Assembly: GCF_000720175.1 (NCBI RefSeq)
Contig: NZ_JOIX01000069.1
Span: forward strand, 1-39,503
DNA: 39,503 nucleotides
From: Streptomyces sp. NRRL S-337
Lineage (GTDB): Bacteria > Actinomycetota > Actinomycetes > Streptomycetales > Streptomycetaceae
Direction of reading: 5' to 3'
The notes below the pieces were generated by a model. It was not told the origin of the DNA, ran no database searches, and saw only the letters and a list, made by a program, of their open reading frames with translations. The position numbers and the translations under genes are program-made. This document shows, piece by piece, positions 1 to 7,567 of this stretch; position 1 is the first letter of the stretch, and each line of letters opens with the position of its first letter.

Positions 1-110
1 CACCTCGGCGTCGACGGCATCTCGCTCCCCCTCGTCGTCATGACCGCGCTGCTGACCTTCCTCTGCGCGCTCTACTCCACCCCCATCGCCCGCCGGCCGC
101 CGCCCGCCGC
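1..110 (+). pseudogene. nuoM: NuoM fragment (NADH-quinone oxidoreductase chain M), broken
   Basis: Reading frame 1 from the first base gives about 28 residues that match the conserved early segment of complex I subunit M (HLGVDGISLPLVVMTALL followed by TFLCALYS). In intact NuoM this segment lies near residue 90-110 of roughly 500 and is followed by many more membrane helices. Here homology stops after CALYS. The frame then runs through proline/arginine-rich junk and an 8-base tandem repeat, and overlaps the start of the next gene. The upstream part is outside the window. I read it as a truncated remnant. The alternative, a short genuine protein with a NuoM-like segment, is less likely. The exact break point is uncertain. 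Confidence 0.6.
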
Positions 111-127
111 ACCACGGCCACCACCCC

Positions 128-159
128 GGCATCCAGGCATCCAGGCATCCAGGCATCCG
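128..159. repeat. 8-bp tandem repeat (GGCATCCA) x4
   Basis: Three perfect copies of GGCATCCA are followed by one GGCATCCG. The array sits just after the point where NuoM homology ends, so it may mark the rearrangement junction. Confidence 0.85.
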
Positions 160-272
160 ACGCAATTCCCCGGACTTGGCGTTATCCGCCGGACGACTCG
201 GGAACCCGTTGCTCTGGGTGCGCCCGGCAACGGGCCGGCAGCGCCCGGGTCACCGGAGGGACAGGACAGATC

Positions 273-830
273 ATGGAGCACGGCGAGGACGTCATCGCGG
301 AGCTGACCGCGGACCACCGGGAGGTCGACGACCTCTTCGAGCAGTTCGACAACGCGGCGCCCGGCAGCAGCGCCCGCAAACGGCTCCTGGACGCCCTGAC
401 CATCGAGCTGGTGCGCCACTCGGTCGCCGAAGAGGAACACCTCTACCCGGCCGTACGCGACCACCTGGAGAACGGCGGAATGCTGGCGGACAAGGAGATC
501 GCCGACCACCTCCGCGTCGAGCAGCTGCTGAAGGAGCTCGAAGGACTCAAGCCCGACGACCCCGATTTCGACCGCCTCGTACGCGAACTGCGCACCGAGG
601 TCACCGCGCACGTGGAGGACGAGGAGAACCAGCTCTTCCCCCAGCTGCGCGACGGCGTCCATCCCTATGTCCTGGAAAGCCTCGGCCGGAAGGTCCGCGA
701 GGCGAAGAAAACCGCCCCGACACGCGCCCACCCCATGGCCCCGAGCACGCCGCCGGCCAACAAGCTGCTCGCTCCCGGCCTGGGGCTGGTGGACCGGGTG
801 CGCGACTACGTCACCGGTCGAGGCCGGTAA
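273..830 (+). CDS. Hemerythrin HHE domain protein
   Basis: This is a 185-residue cytoplasmic protein with one hemerythrin-like HHE four-helix domain over residues 5-130. The expected diiron ligands are visible in order: H15 (TADHREV), H49 and E53 (RHSVAEEEH), H79 (ADHL), H113 and E117 (AHVEDEEN). Such proteins bind a non-haem diiron centre and are linked to oxygen, nitric oxide or oxidative-stress sensing in actinobacteria; the specific role here is inferred. The last 50 residues are a basic, proline-containing tail of unknown function. GGAGGG and AGGAC lie 5-12 bases before the ATG. A CBS protein follows 59 bases later on the same strand and may be co-transcribed. Confidence 0.9.
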   Translation: MEHGEDVIAELTADHREVDDLFEQFDNAAPGSSARKRLLDALTIELVRHSVAEEEHLYPAVRDHLENGGMLADKEIADHLRVEQLLKELEGLKPDDPDFDRLVRELRTEVTAHVEDEENQLFPQLRDGVHPYVLESLGRKVREAKKTAPTRAHPMAPSTPPANKLLAPGLGLVDRVRDYVTGRGR

Positions 831-889
831 CCCGCACGGAAACTCACCTCCTCACATCAAGATCCCTCCTCCAGGAAGGATGAACAGTC

Positions 890-1306
890 ATGCCTGTGGC
901 ACGCGACATCATGTCGCCCGGTGCGGAATGCATCGGCGCGAACGACAACATCCTCGAAGCGGCTCGCAAGCTGACCTCCCTCGGCGTCGGAGCGCTGCCG
1001 ATCTGCGGTACGGACGACAGGCTCAAGGGCGTCCTCACCGACCGGGACGTCGTCGTCAAGGTGCTGGGCAAGAACTTGGACCCGCAGCAGACCAAGGCCG
1101 GCGAACTCGCCCAGGGCGAAGCGGTCACCATCGGCGCCGACGACGGAGCCGACGAGATCTTCGCAACGATGGCCCGTCACAAGGTCCGTCGCCTGCCGGT
1201 CATCGACGGTCATCGCCTGGTCGGCATGGTGGCACTGGCCGATGTCGCCCGCGCCCTCCCCGACCCGCAGGTCGGCGACCTCCTCGAGGCGCTCTCCACC
1301 GACTGA
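890..1306 (+). CDS. CBS-domain pair protein
   Basis: This 138-residue protein consists almost entirely of two CBS motifs, at about residues 7-60 and 75-130. The diagnostic strings are present in both halves: ARDIMSPGAECIGANDNILE with LKGVLTDRDVV in the first, and FATMARHKVRRLPVIDGHRL with LVGMVALADVA in the second. Stand-alone CBS pairs bind adenine nucleotides and act as small energy or stress sensors; no partner domain is present to show the target. AGGAAGG ends ten bases before the ATG. It lies just downstream of the hemerythrin gene, an association that suggests a common stress response but does not prove one. Confidence 0.92.
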   Translation: MPVARDIMSPGAECIGANDNILEAARKLTSLGVGALPICGTDDRLKGVLTDRDVVVKVLGKNLDPQQTKAGELAQGEAVTIGADDGADEIFATMARHKVRRLPVIDGHRLVGMVALADVARALPDPQVGDLLEALSTD

Positions 1307-1582
1307 CTCAACTACACCAACACGCGCCGACCCGACACCCCTTCCCCGCACGCCGCACGCCGCACCTGCCATCGTCCAGCGTCATCGTCCGGCCGGTGCC
1401 GGTGCGGCGCCGGGTTCCGGCGGGCGGGGTGCGCGAGCTCGCCACCGGCGAGACCCACCCGCCCGATCGGCCGCTCTGCCTCGCGCGCTGCCGCCGAACG
1501 GAGTGAACTGAAGGGGTGGCCGTCGACCGCCCCGCCACGTGGCCGGCCGACGAACGACACACCAACCGGTCAAGGAGCCGTC

Positions 1583-1909
1583 ATGCCTGCAGGTTCGAGC
1601 AAGAAGCGAGAGCGTCAGTACGAGCACATCAAGGAGGGTGCCGAGCAGCGAGGCGAGTCGACGAAGCGCGCGAAGGAAATCGCCGCTCGGACCGTGAACA
1701 AGGAGCGTGCCCGGTCCGGGGAGTCGAAGACAGCGAGCAAGGTCTCGACCCAGGACAAGAAGTCCGCGCCGCAGCGCGGCGGCGAGCGTTCTCACCGCGG
1801 TGCCCAGGGTCCCACCAAGGACCAGCTCTACGAGGAAGCCAAGAAGCGCAACATCGACGGCCGCTCCTCGATGAACAAGGACGAGCTCCGTAAGGCCCTC
1901 GGCCGCTGA
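1583..1909 (+). CDS. Basic protein with Rho-N/SAP-like C-terminal domain
   Basis: This 108-residue protein is very rich in K, R and E. Residues 1-75 look disordered (SSKKRERQYEHIKEG, STKRAKEIAARTVNKERA). Residues 80-108 (KDQLYEEAKKRNIDGRSSMN then KDELRKALGR) match the small Rho-N/SAP-like helical motif that contacts nucleic acid. Streptomyces genomes contain proteins of this build that are often labelled plasmid stabilization protein, although no plasmid function is shown here. AAGGAG lies seven bases before the ATG. The preceding 276 bases hold no gene, only a weak CTCGCC-ACC-GGCGAG hairpin at 1438-1452. A role in nucleoid or RNA binding is inferred. Confidence 0.82.
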   Translation: MPAGSSKKRERQYEHIKEGAEQRGESTKRAKEIAARTVNKERARSGESKTASKVSTQDKKSAPQRGGERSHRGAQGPTKDQLYEEAKKRNIDGRSSMNKDELRKALGR

Positions 1910-2161
1910 CCAGCTTCACGGCCGCTCGCCTGAACTGCGCCCGCAGCCCCACGGCCCGGTAACTCTGCCCGTATTCAAGGGTGTTGTACATGTAGCTCTC
2001 CCCCAATCGATTCATTGCATCCGCCGTAAAGCCTGCATCGAAAAAGCCCGCGTGCGCAAGTAATCTCTCGTGATCGAGGAAGGAAACACCCGTTCGAGTG
2101 ACGGCGGAGCGGGCGGACCGATGCTCAGCAGGCTGTTCAGGTCATGGAATGAGGAGGCTCA

Positions 2162-2509
2162 ATGAATGCGGAAGCGGGCACGGACCTGACGGCGGCCATC
2201 GAGCCTGCCGGGGGTACGGGACAGCACGCCGGCCCCCACGAGACCTTCTCGGAGCCCTTGAAGGCGCGACTCGTCGACCGCAGGAACGGCCTCCCGGTGA
2301 CCGACGCGGCGGTGACGTTCGCCTGGTTGTCCACGACCCAGCAGGTCCTTTTCGAAGGCGGAGAAACCACTGTCACGGTCGACACCGACTCCCAGGGGTA
2401 CGCACAGACCCCGCCACTGGTAGCGGGCGATGCGGCGGGCACCGCGTCCTTCACCGTGACCGCAGAGGGGGCCGCCCCGAAGCACTTCGAGGTCACGGTC
2501 GACCACTGA
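2162..2509 (+). CDS. Small Ig-like (Big_1-type) domain protein
   Basis: This 115-residue acidic protein has the layout of a single bacterial Ig-like Big_1 repeat: a strand with PLKARLVDRRNGLPVTDAAV, an aromatic TFAWLSTTQQVLFEG, then DTDSQGYAQTPPL and GTASFTVTAEGA with a closing strand FEVTV. Big_1 domains normally occur in adhesins and surface proteins, yet no signal peptide or membrane segment is seen, so it would be cytoplasmic or carried by another route. GAGGAGG lies a few bases before the ATG. The 252 bases upstream are unusually AT-rich for this window and hold no gene. The specific role is unknown. Confidence 0.75.
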   Translation: MNAEAGTDLTAAIEPAGGTGQHAGPHETFSEPLKARLVDRRNGLPVTDAAVTFAWLSTTQQVLFEGGETTVTVDTDSQGYAQTPPLVAGDAAGTASFTVTAEGAAPKHFEVTVDH

Positions 2510-2552
2510 CCGATCTCCTGCGCCAGCCATCCAGGCTCCAGCCGCACTGCGG

Positions 2553-2558
2553 AATAAT
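2553..2558 (+). promoter_or_regulatory. -10 element for leaderless rrf2-type gene
   Basis: AATAAT ends six bases before the ATG at 2565, which puts the expected transcription start on the start codon. There is no Shine-Dalgarno sequence. No good -35 is seen. Confidence 0.4.
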
Positions 2559-2564
2559 GCGAGC

Positions 2565-3023
2565 ATGCGGATTTCAGCCAGAGCGGACTACGCGGTGCGC
2601 GCCGCGCTGCAACTCGCTCACGCCCGGGACGCAGGACCGCTCAAGGCGGAGGCCATCGCGGACGCGCAGGACATTCCGCACAAGTTCCTCGAAGGCATTC
2701 TGAACGACATGCGCCGCGGCGGACTCGTCCTCAGTCAGCGCGGCGGGAACGGCGGCTACCGCCTGGCCAAGGCGCCGGAGTCCATCAGCATCGCCGACGT
2801 CATCCGCGTCGTCGACGGTCCCCTGGTATCCGTCCGCGGTGTCCGTCCGCCGGAGTTGTCCTACACCGGCCCGGCAGAGTCCCTACTGCCGCTCTGGGTG
2901 GCCCTCCGTGCCAACGTCCGGCAGATCCTCGACGGGGTTTCGCTCGCCGATGTCGCCTCGGCGGAGCTCCCCACCCGGGTATCCGCACTGGCCGAGGACC
3001 CCGCCTCCTGGACGAACCCCTGA
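2565..3023 (+). CDS. Rrf2-family transcriptional regulator without Fe-S cysteines
   Basis: The protein has 152 residues. The N-terminal winged helix is typical of Rrf2: MRISARADYAVRAALQLA at the start, then IPHKFLEGILNDMRRGGLV and the wing SQRGGNGGYRLAKAPE. The helix around residue 75 (SIADVIRVVDGP) is also typical. Fe-S members (IscR, NsrR, RsrR) carry a cysteine cluster near residues 90-110, but this protein contains no cysteine at all, so it cannot ligate a cluster in that way. It is closer in principle to CymR-like members that respond to sulfur metabolites. The gene appears leaderless. It lies 200 bases upstream of a DszC-like monooxygenase, a plausible target. Confidence 0.9.
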   Translation: MRISARADYAVRAALQLAHARDAGPLKAEAIADAQDIPHKFLEGILNDMRRGGLVLSQRGGNGGYRLAKAPESISIADVIRVVDGPLVSVRGVRPPELSYTGPAESLLPLWVALRANVRQILDGVSLADVASAELPTRVSALAEDPASWTNP

Positions 3024-3152
3024 GGCTGTAGCCCTCGGCGCCGTTTGCGTGCCGGAAGTGCTCGGACTGGAGCTTCGGTTCCGTCCGGATGACAAGATTC
3101 GACTGTCCACGACTCGAACGGCCCTTGCCGCCACGGGAGTACAGGCGCATCA

Positions 3153-3184
3153 TTCCCTACTAATCCAGTGGGAAAACTAGGGAA
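3153..3184. promoter_or_regulatory. Candidate Rrf2 operator upstream of monooxygenase
   Basis: A perfect inverted repeat TTCCCTA (3153-3159) and TAGGGAA (3178-3184) is separated by 18 bases, with an extra inner GGGAA at 3170-3174 pairing with TTCCC. The segment contains a -10-like TACTAAT at 3158-3164, so a bound protein would block the promoter of the next gene. Assignment to the adjacent Rrf2 protein is inference. Confidence 0.45.
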
Positions 3185-3225
3185 ACTGACCCGCCAGACC
3201 ACCCGACAGGACGGTGACCGGCGCC

Positions 3226-4503
3226 ATGCCGAAGAAGTCCGCAGCATGCACCGCCGCCCCACAGGTCAACGGCATGGCGGAGGAGGCCGTCTGGCCACGC
3301 GTCACCCGCGAGCTGGCGGAGGATCTCGCCGTGGACGCGATCGCCCGCGACCGCGCCGGCAAGCCTCCGTTCGACGAGCTCTCCCGGCTGCGCGAAGCCG
3401 GCCTGCCGGCTCTCCTCATGCCGCCGGGCCCGTCCCGGTGGGGCACCGACTGGCGTACGGCATGTGCGGTCATCCGGGAGATCGCGGCGGCCGACAGCTC
3501 CATCGGCGAGCTCCTCGGAAGGCACTACGCCCTCTCGTGGAGCGCCCGTTTCTTCGGCTCAACCGAACAGGCCGATCGGATCGAGCGTCAAGCAGGAGCC
3601 GGGCAGTGGCTCTGGGGCGGAAGCATCGATCTGCCGGGGACGGAACCGGCACAGGAGACCGAGACCGGACCCGAACTCACCCTCACGCCGGCCGGGAGCG
3701 GATACCTCCTCCACGGTCGCCAGGCGTTCCCGGCGGCCGTCACGGTGGCCGACCAACTGGTGGTGAGCGCGGTCTGCACGGGCACCGGGGAGACACTGAT
3801 CGCGCAGGTGGACCCGGCCGATCCCTGCGTCTCGACGGTCCCGGCGCACGACCGCCTCGGCCAGCGGCTCACCGGAGCGGGCAGTGTCGATTTCGACGGC
3901 GTACCGGTGCAACCGGACCACATCCTCGGAACCGTGCCGCACGACGAACACGACGTCTCCCCGTTCGCCACGCTCGCCCCCCTGGCGCTCCGGCTCGCCC
4001 TGGTCCACGTCTGTCTGGGTATCGCTGAGGGAACGCTGGCCGAGGCACGGGACTTCAGCCGCACCGCACCGCGCAACTGGCCGTCTGCCGACCCGGACGG
4101 CGGCGCCTTCGAGCGGGGCCCCGGAAGCGACCCGTATCTCCTTCTTGCCTACGGGGAGCTGGTGGCTGCCGCGCACACCGCGGCAGCGGTGGTCGAACCC
4201 GCCACCGAGGCACTGGCGAGGGGACTCCTCATGGGGCCGGAGCTCGATGTCGACCAGCGCGCGGACATCGCCGTGCTCGTCGCCGCGGCCGAGGCGGTCA
4301 CGAGCAAGTCCACGCTGGAGATCACCACCCGCGTCCTGGAACTCACCGACGGTGCCGACTCCCCCGCCGACGGCCCGGGGTTCGACCGGTTCTGGCGCAA
4401 CGCACGTGTGCTGACCGCCCAGGGCTCGCCCACCCACAGGCTGCGCGACATCGGCGACCACTATCTGAACGGGACCCATCCCCCACTGACATTGCACATT
4501 TGA
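3226..4503 (+). CDS. DszC/SfnC-like flavin-dependent monooxygenase (acyl-CoA dehydrogenase fold)
   Basis: This protein of about 425 residues has the acyl-CoA dehydrogenase fold. An N-terminal helical part carries FDELSRLREAGLPALLMPPG, the middle beta domain has WLWGGSIDLPG and GYLLHGRQAFPAAV, and the C-terminal helical bundle ends GSPTHRLRDIGDHYLNG, as in group D flavin monooxygenases such as DszC and SfnC. These use reduced flavin from a separate reductase to oxidise organosulfur or related compounds. The substrate here is unknown and no reductase is nearby. The ATG at 3226 has AGGACGG about 11 bases before it. An in-frame GTG at 3214 is possible but lies on top of that sequence. Together with the upstream regulator it may serve sulfur scavenging. 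Confidence 0.8.
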   Translation: MPKKSAACTAAPQVNGMAEEAVWPRVTRELAEDLAVDAIARDRAGKPPFDELSRLREAGLPALLMPPGPSRWGTDWRTACAVIREIAAADSSIGELLGRHYALSWSARFFGSTEQADRIERQAGAGQWLWGGSIDLPGTEPAQETETGPELTLTPAGSGYLLHGRQAFPAAVTVADQLVVSAVCTGTGETLIAQVDPADPCVSTVPAHDRLGQRLTGAGSVDFDGVPVQPDHILGTVPHDEHDVSPFATLAPLALRLALVHVCLGIAEGTLAEARDFSRTAPRNWPSADPDGGAFERGPGSDPYLLLAYGELVAAAHTAAAVVEPATEALARGLLMGPELDVDQRADIAVLVAAAEAVTSKSTLEITTRVLELTDGADSPADGPGFDRFWRNARVLTAQGSPTHRLRDIGDHYLNGTHPPLTLHI

Positions 4504-4530
4504 AGCCCTCGCACCTCCGCCCCGGTGGTG

Positions 4531-5646
4531 TCACAGCGGTCGGAGGGTGAGCGTGTGACCGTCCCCCTCCGTGGTGGTGCAGGGGTGGAAGCCCGTGCTG
4601 ATGCGGTCCAGGAGCCGTTGCAGCCAGTGGCAGTCCCGGGCGGAGGGGTGCTGCAGGCGCATCCTGTGGGCCTGGAGGGGGACGATGCGCACCTCGTGGA
4701 GCCTTCCTGTCGGCTGCTCCAACGAGACGAGGAAGAGCAGGCGCAGGTCGTCCCGGTATTGCTCGTAGCCCGTGATGCCCTCGTAGTCGTCGATGAAGTC
4801 GCCGCACCCATGGATCACCAGCTTCCCGTGATGGTTCTCCAGGCTGCGCGGATGGTGCGAGGAGTGTCCGTGGACGACGTCGACGCCGCCGTCGAGGAGC
4901 AGCCGCGCGAAGGCGGCCTCGCTGCGGGAGACGCCGTAGCCCCAGTTGGGGCCCCAGTGGATCGAGGCGATGGCGAGGTCGCCCGGCCGTTTGAGCTGCC
5001 GCACCCGTGCGGCCAGGCCGTTTGCCGCGGTTTCCGACGGTTCGGACAGGAACGCCACTCCGCTCCGGTCCTCAGTCGCTGCCCAGGAGAAGGGAATGCC
5101 GCTGGTCGGCAGGCCGAACGAGAAGACCAGGAGGTGATGGTCGCCGTGGAGGGGGACGATCGCCGGACGCCGCGCCGTGTCGGCGTCCACTCCGGCGCCC
5201 GCCGTCCGCAGCCCCGCCCCGGCCAGGACGTCGAGCGTCTCCGCCAGGCCGTTGCGACCGAAGTCCAGGACGTGGTTGTTGGCCAGAACGCAGACGTCGG
5301 GGCGTGCGAGGGTCAAGCACGGGAGATTGCCGGGGTTCATCCGGTAGTGGACTTCCTTGCCGGAAGCGAAAGTGCCGCTGCGCGTGACGCTGGTTTCCAG
5401 ATTGATCACCCGTGCCGCGGGGGCGGCCTCGTCGAGCACGGGTAGCGCCTCTCCCCACGGCCAGGCGAATCCGACCGGACGGGGGATCGGGCCGTTCGCC
5501 ACCTCGGCGAGTTCGACGTAGGCGCGGGCATCGTCCAGATAGCCCTCGCGCAGCGCGGGGTCGCCCGGATACGGGAGGATCTGGTCGACGCCGCGACCGA
5601 GCATCACATCCCCGCACAGGAACACCGTGACCAGGTCACCGTCCAC
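4531..5646 (-). CDS. CapA-family protein (PGA_cap metallophosphatase-like fold)
   Basis: This 371-residue protein shows the CapA/PgsA-type motifs in order: GDVMLGRGVDQ near the N-terminus, NLETSVT, LANNHVLDFGRNGL, HWGPNWGYGV and VHGHSSHHPRS. These supply the metal-binding acidic and histidine residues of the calcineurin-like fold. In Bacillus CapA belongs to poly-gamma-glutamate synthesis, but no capB, capC or capD gene is here, and many free-standing members have unknown substrates. No signal peptide or membrane anchor is seen, so it is probably cytoplasmic. The start is GTG at 5646, six bases after TAGCCT, consistent with leaderless transcription. It converges with the monooxygenase gene, the two stops lying 27 bases apart. 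Confidence 0.85.
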   Translation of the reverse strand: MDGDLVTVFLCGDVMLGRGVDQILPYPGDPALREGYLDDARAYVELAEVANGPIPRPVGFAWPWGEALPVLDEAAPAARVINLETSVTRSGTFASGKEVHYRMNPGNLPCLTLARPDVCVLANNHVLDFGRNGLAETLDVLAGAGLRTAGAGVDADTARRPAIVPLHGDHHLLVFSFGLPTSGIPFSWAATEDRSGVAFLSEPSETAANGLAARVRQLKRPGDLAIASIHWGPNWGYGVSRSEAAFARLLLDGGVDVVHGHSSHHPRSLENHHGKLVIHGCGDFIDDYEGITGYEQYRDDLRLLFLVSLEQPTGRLHEVRIVPLQAHRMRLQHPSARDCHWLQRLLDRISTGFHPCTTTEGDGHTLTLRPL

Positions 5647-5652
5647 TCTTCC

Positions 5653-5658
5653 AGGCTA
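5653..5658 (-). promoter_or_regulatory. -10 element of leaderless capA-like gene
   Basis: TAGCCT on the minus strand is followed by six bases and then the GTG start at 5646. The only purine-rich stretch before the start, GGAAGA, touches the start codon and is too close to serve as a ribosome site. Confidence 0.4.
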
Positions 5659-5766
5659 GGGCCGGCGCAGGGGCGGAGCTCCCGGTCGCCCCAGGCCGAA
5701 GCGGGTCGGCCGGACGTCGGCAGCCGAGCGTCAACATGACGCCGCCGGACGCACACCTTCCGGGCA

Positions 5767-5845
5767 TTCACAGCCACCCAGCGATCACGGATAGTAATCA
5801 AGCGAAGGGTGATGGCTACGCAGAGTTTCCTACGCGATATCGCGT
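5767..5845 (+). promoter_or_regulatory. Promoter and palindromic operator of FAD oxidase gene
   Basis: TTCACA (5767-5772) and GATAGT (5790-5795) are spaced 17 bases apart and resemble a vegetative promoter. Downstream at 5832-5845 is the perfect 14-base palindrome ACGCGATATCGCGT, which would lie in the roughly 100-base leader before the gene at 5901. It could be a repressor site; the binding protein is unknown. Confidence 0.4.
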
Positions 5846-5900
5846 CGATGCTCACAGCCGTCAAACCCCGGCATCGAACCATCGTCGTAGGGAGGACATC

Positions 5901-7565
5901 ATGGCCGCGTATCAGATCAGCGCCGGCACCGAGAGCGGTACCGAAGTAGTTCCCGGGGACGCGCGCTACGAGGCGTTGAGAAGGGGATTCAACCAGCGCT
6001 TCATCGCGACACCTGACTATGTATCCGTGATCGGCTCGACCGGCGAGGCCGTCGCCGCACTCAACAAATACCTGGCGGATCACCGCTCCGACGAGAGCCT
6101 CAGCCGCCGCATCACGGTCCGTTCGGGAGGCCACTGCTACGAGAACTTCGTCTGCGGTGAGGACGTAGGTGTCATCCTCGACCTCGGGCAGATGGACCGG
6201 GCCTATCTGGACCAGGAGATGGGCGCGTACTGCGTCGAGTCCGGTGCCACCAACTGGCATGTCGCCACGCACCTCTACGCGCCGTTCGGCGTGGCGCTGC
6301 CCGGCGGGTCGTGCTACTCCGTCGGCGCCGGCGGCCATGTCTCGGGAGGCGGGTACGGGCTGCTGTCCCGGCAGCACGGGCTCACGGTGGACTATCTCTA
6401 CGCGGTCGAGGTCGTCGTCGTCCGCGACGGTCAGCACGCCGAGGTGGTGGTCGCGCGCCGCGACTCCCCGGAGCCTGAGCTGCGGGACCTGTGGTGGGCG
6501 CACACCGGCGGAGGCGGCGGCAACTTCGGCGTGGTCACGCGGTACTGGTTCAAGGGGCTGCCCAAGCCCCCGGGGCAGGTACTGCTCCATGCCATCGCCT
6601 GGCCCTGGGAGAAGCTCAAATGCCAGCCGGAGCGCTTCAAGTCCCTGGTGCGCAACTACGGGCTGTTCTTCGAGTACGAGAACACCCCGCGGCTCCCGGA
6701 ATCGCTTCGCGGCGACTACACCGACATGTTCACCTTGCTGAAGTTGAACCACCGCGCCAACGGCAAGATCGGCCTGATCACCCAGCTCGATGCCACCAGG
6801 CCGGACAGCGTGCAGCGGCTCAACGCCTTCCTGGATTGGATCACCCAGGACCTGGGCGTCGACCCGACGCCACTGGACCGACGGATGGGCGAACACGCGC
6901 CCATGGGCGGACTGCACGTGCCGACCCGGCTGCCCTGGCTGACGGCCACCCAGACGCTCAACGGCTCCGGTGACAACCAGTGCGGCAAATACAAGTCGGC
7001 GTATATGACGCGGGGCTTCACCGAGCACCAGCTCGACGCCGTCTTCAACCATCTGACCCGTGCGGACTACGACAACCCGCAGGCGCTGCTCCAGGTCGAC
7101 TCCTACGGCGGCGCCATCAACCTGCCCGACAGCGCCGACACGGCGGTCTACCAGCGCAGTTCGGTGCTGAAACTGCAGTACCAGACGTACTGGAGCTGGA
7201 AGCGGGACGTCAACAAGGACGGCGTCGCCGACCAGCACGATGCCGATGCCGACCCCTCGATCGCGGCGCCACATCTTCGTTGGATCCGCGAGTTCTACCG
7301 CGATGTCTACGCGGACACCGGCGGCGTTCCGGTGCTGGCGCCCGACGGCACCCCGGCGGACGATCAGCCGGCACCGGTGACCGACGGCTGCTACATCAAT
7401 TACCCGGACACCGATCTCGACGATCCCGAGTGGAACACCTCCGGCGAAGCCTCACACCGTCTGTACTACGGCGACAACTACACACGTCTGCAAGAGGTCA
7501 AGGAGTACTGGGACCCGCGCAACGTCTTCCGCCATGCCCAGTCCGTCCAGCCGTTCACCCTCTGA
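5901..7565 (+). CDS. Berberine-bridge-type FAD-linked oxidase, bicovalent flavin type
   Basis: This 554-residue protein has an N-terminal PCMH-type FAD domain and a C-terminal BBE motif. H78 (RSGGHCYENF) and C138 (LPGGSCYSVG) sit 60 residues apart, the spacing of the two flavin attachment residues in aclacinomycin and gluco-oligosaccharide oxidases, so the flavin is probably attached through both. The glycine-rich GAGGHVSGGGYGLLSR follows. The C-terminus has YINYPDTDLDD, YYGDNYTRLQEVKEYWDPRN and VFRHAQSV, the BBE signature. These enzymes oxidise alcohols, sugars or secondary metabolites with oxygen. No biosynthetic cluster is adjacent. No export signal is seen. The ATG follows GGGAGGA with ideal spacing; in-frame codons upstream are ignored. 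The stop lies two bases from that of the convergent permease gene. Confidence 0.92.
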   Translation: MAAYQISAGTESGTEVVPGDARYEALRRGFNQRFIATPDYVSVIGSTGEAVAALNKYLADHRSDESLSRRITVRSGGHCYENFVCGEDVGVILDLGQMDRAYLDQEMGAYCVESGATNWHVATHLYAPFGVALPGGSCYSVGAGGHVSGGGYGLLSRQHGLTVDYLYAVEVVVVRDGQHAEVVVARRDSPEPELRDLWWAHTGGGGGNFGVVTRYWFKGLPKPPGQVLLHAIAWPWEKLKCQPERFKSLVRNYGLFFEYENTPRLPESLRGDYTDMFTLLKLNHRANGKIGLITQLDATRPDSVQRLNAFLDWITQDLGVDPTPLDRRMGEHAPMGGLHVPTRLPWLTATQTLNGSGDNQCGKYKSAYMTRGFTEHQLDAVFNHLTRADYDNPQALLQVDSYGGAINLPDSADTAVYQRSSVLKLQYQTYWSWKRDVNKDGVADQHDADADPSIAAPHLRWIREFYRDVYADTGGVPVLAPDGTPADDQPAPVTDGCYINYPDTDLDDPEWNTSGEASHRLYYGDNYTRLQEVKEYWDPRNVFRHAQSVQPFTL

Positions 7566-7567
7566 GG

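Noticed and set aside
1307..1582. Terminator or small RNA between the CBS and Rho-N genes
   Set aside because: Only a 6-bp CTCGCC-ACC-GGCGAG stem at 1438-1452 is perfect, which is common by chance at this GC content.
2098..2703. Plus-strand frame starting at GTG 2098
   Set aside because: It overlaps two better-supported genes in another frame, has a ribosome-like site too far upstream and an arginine-rich translation.
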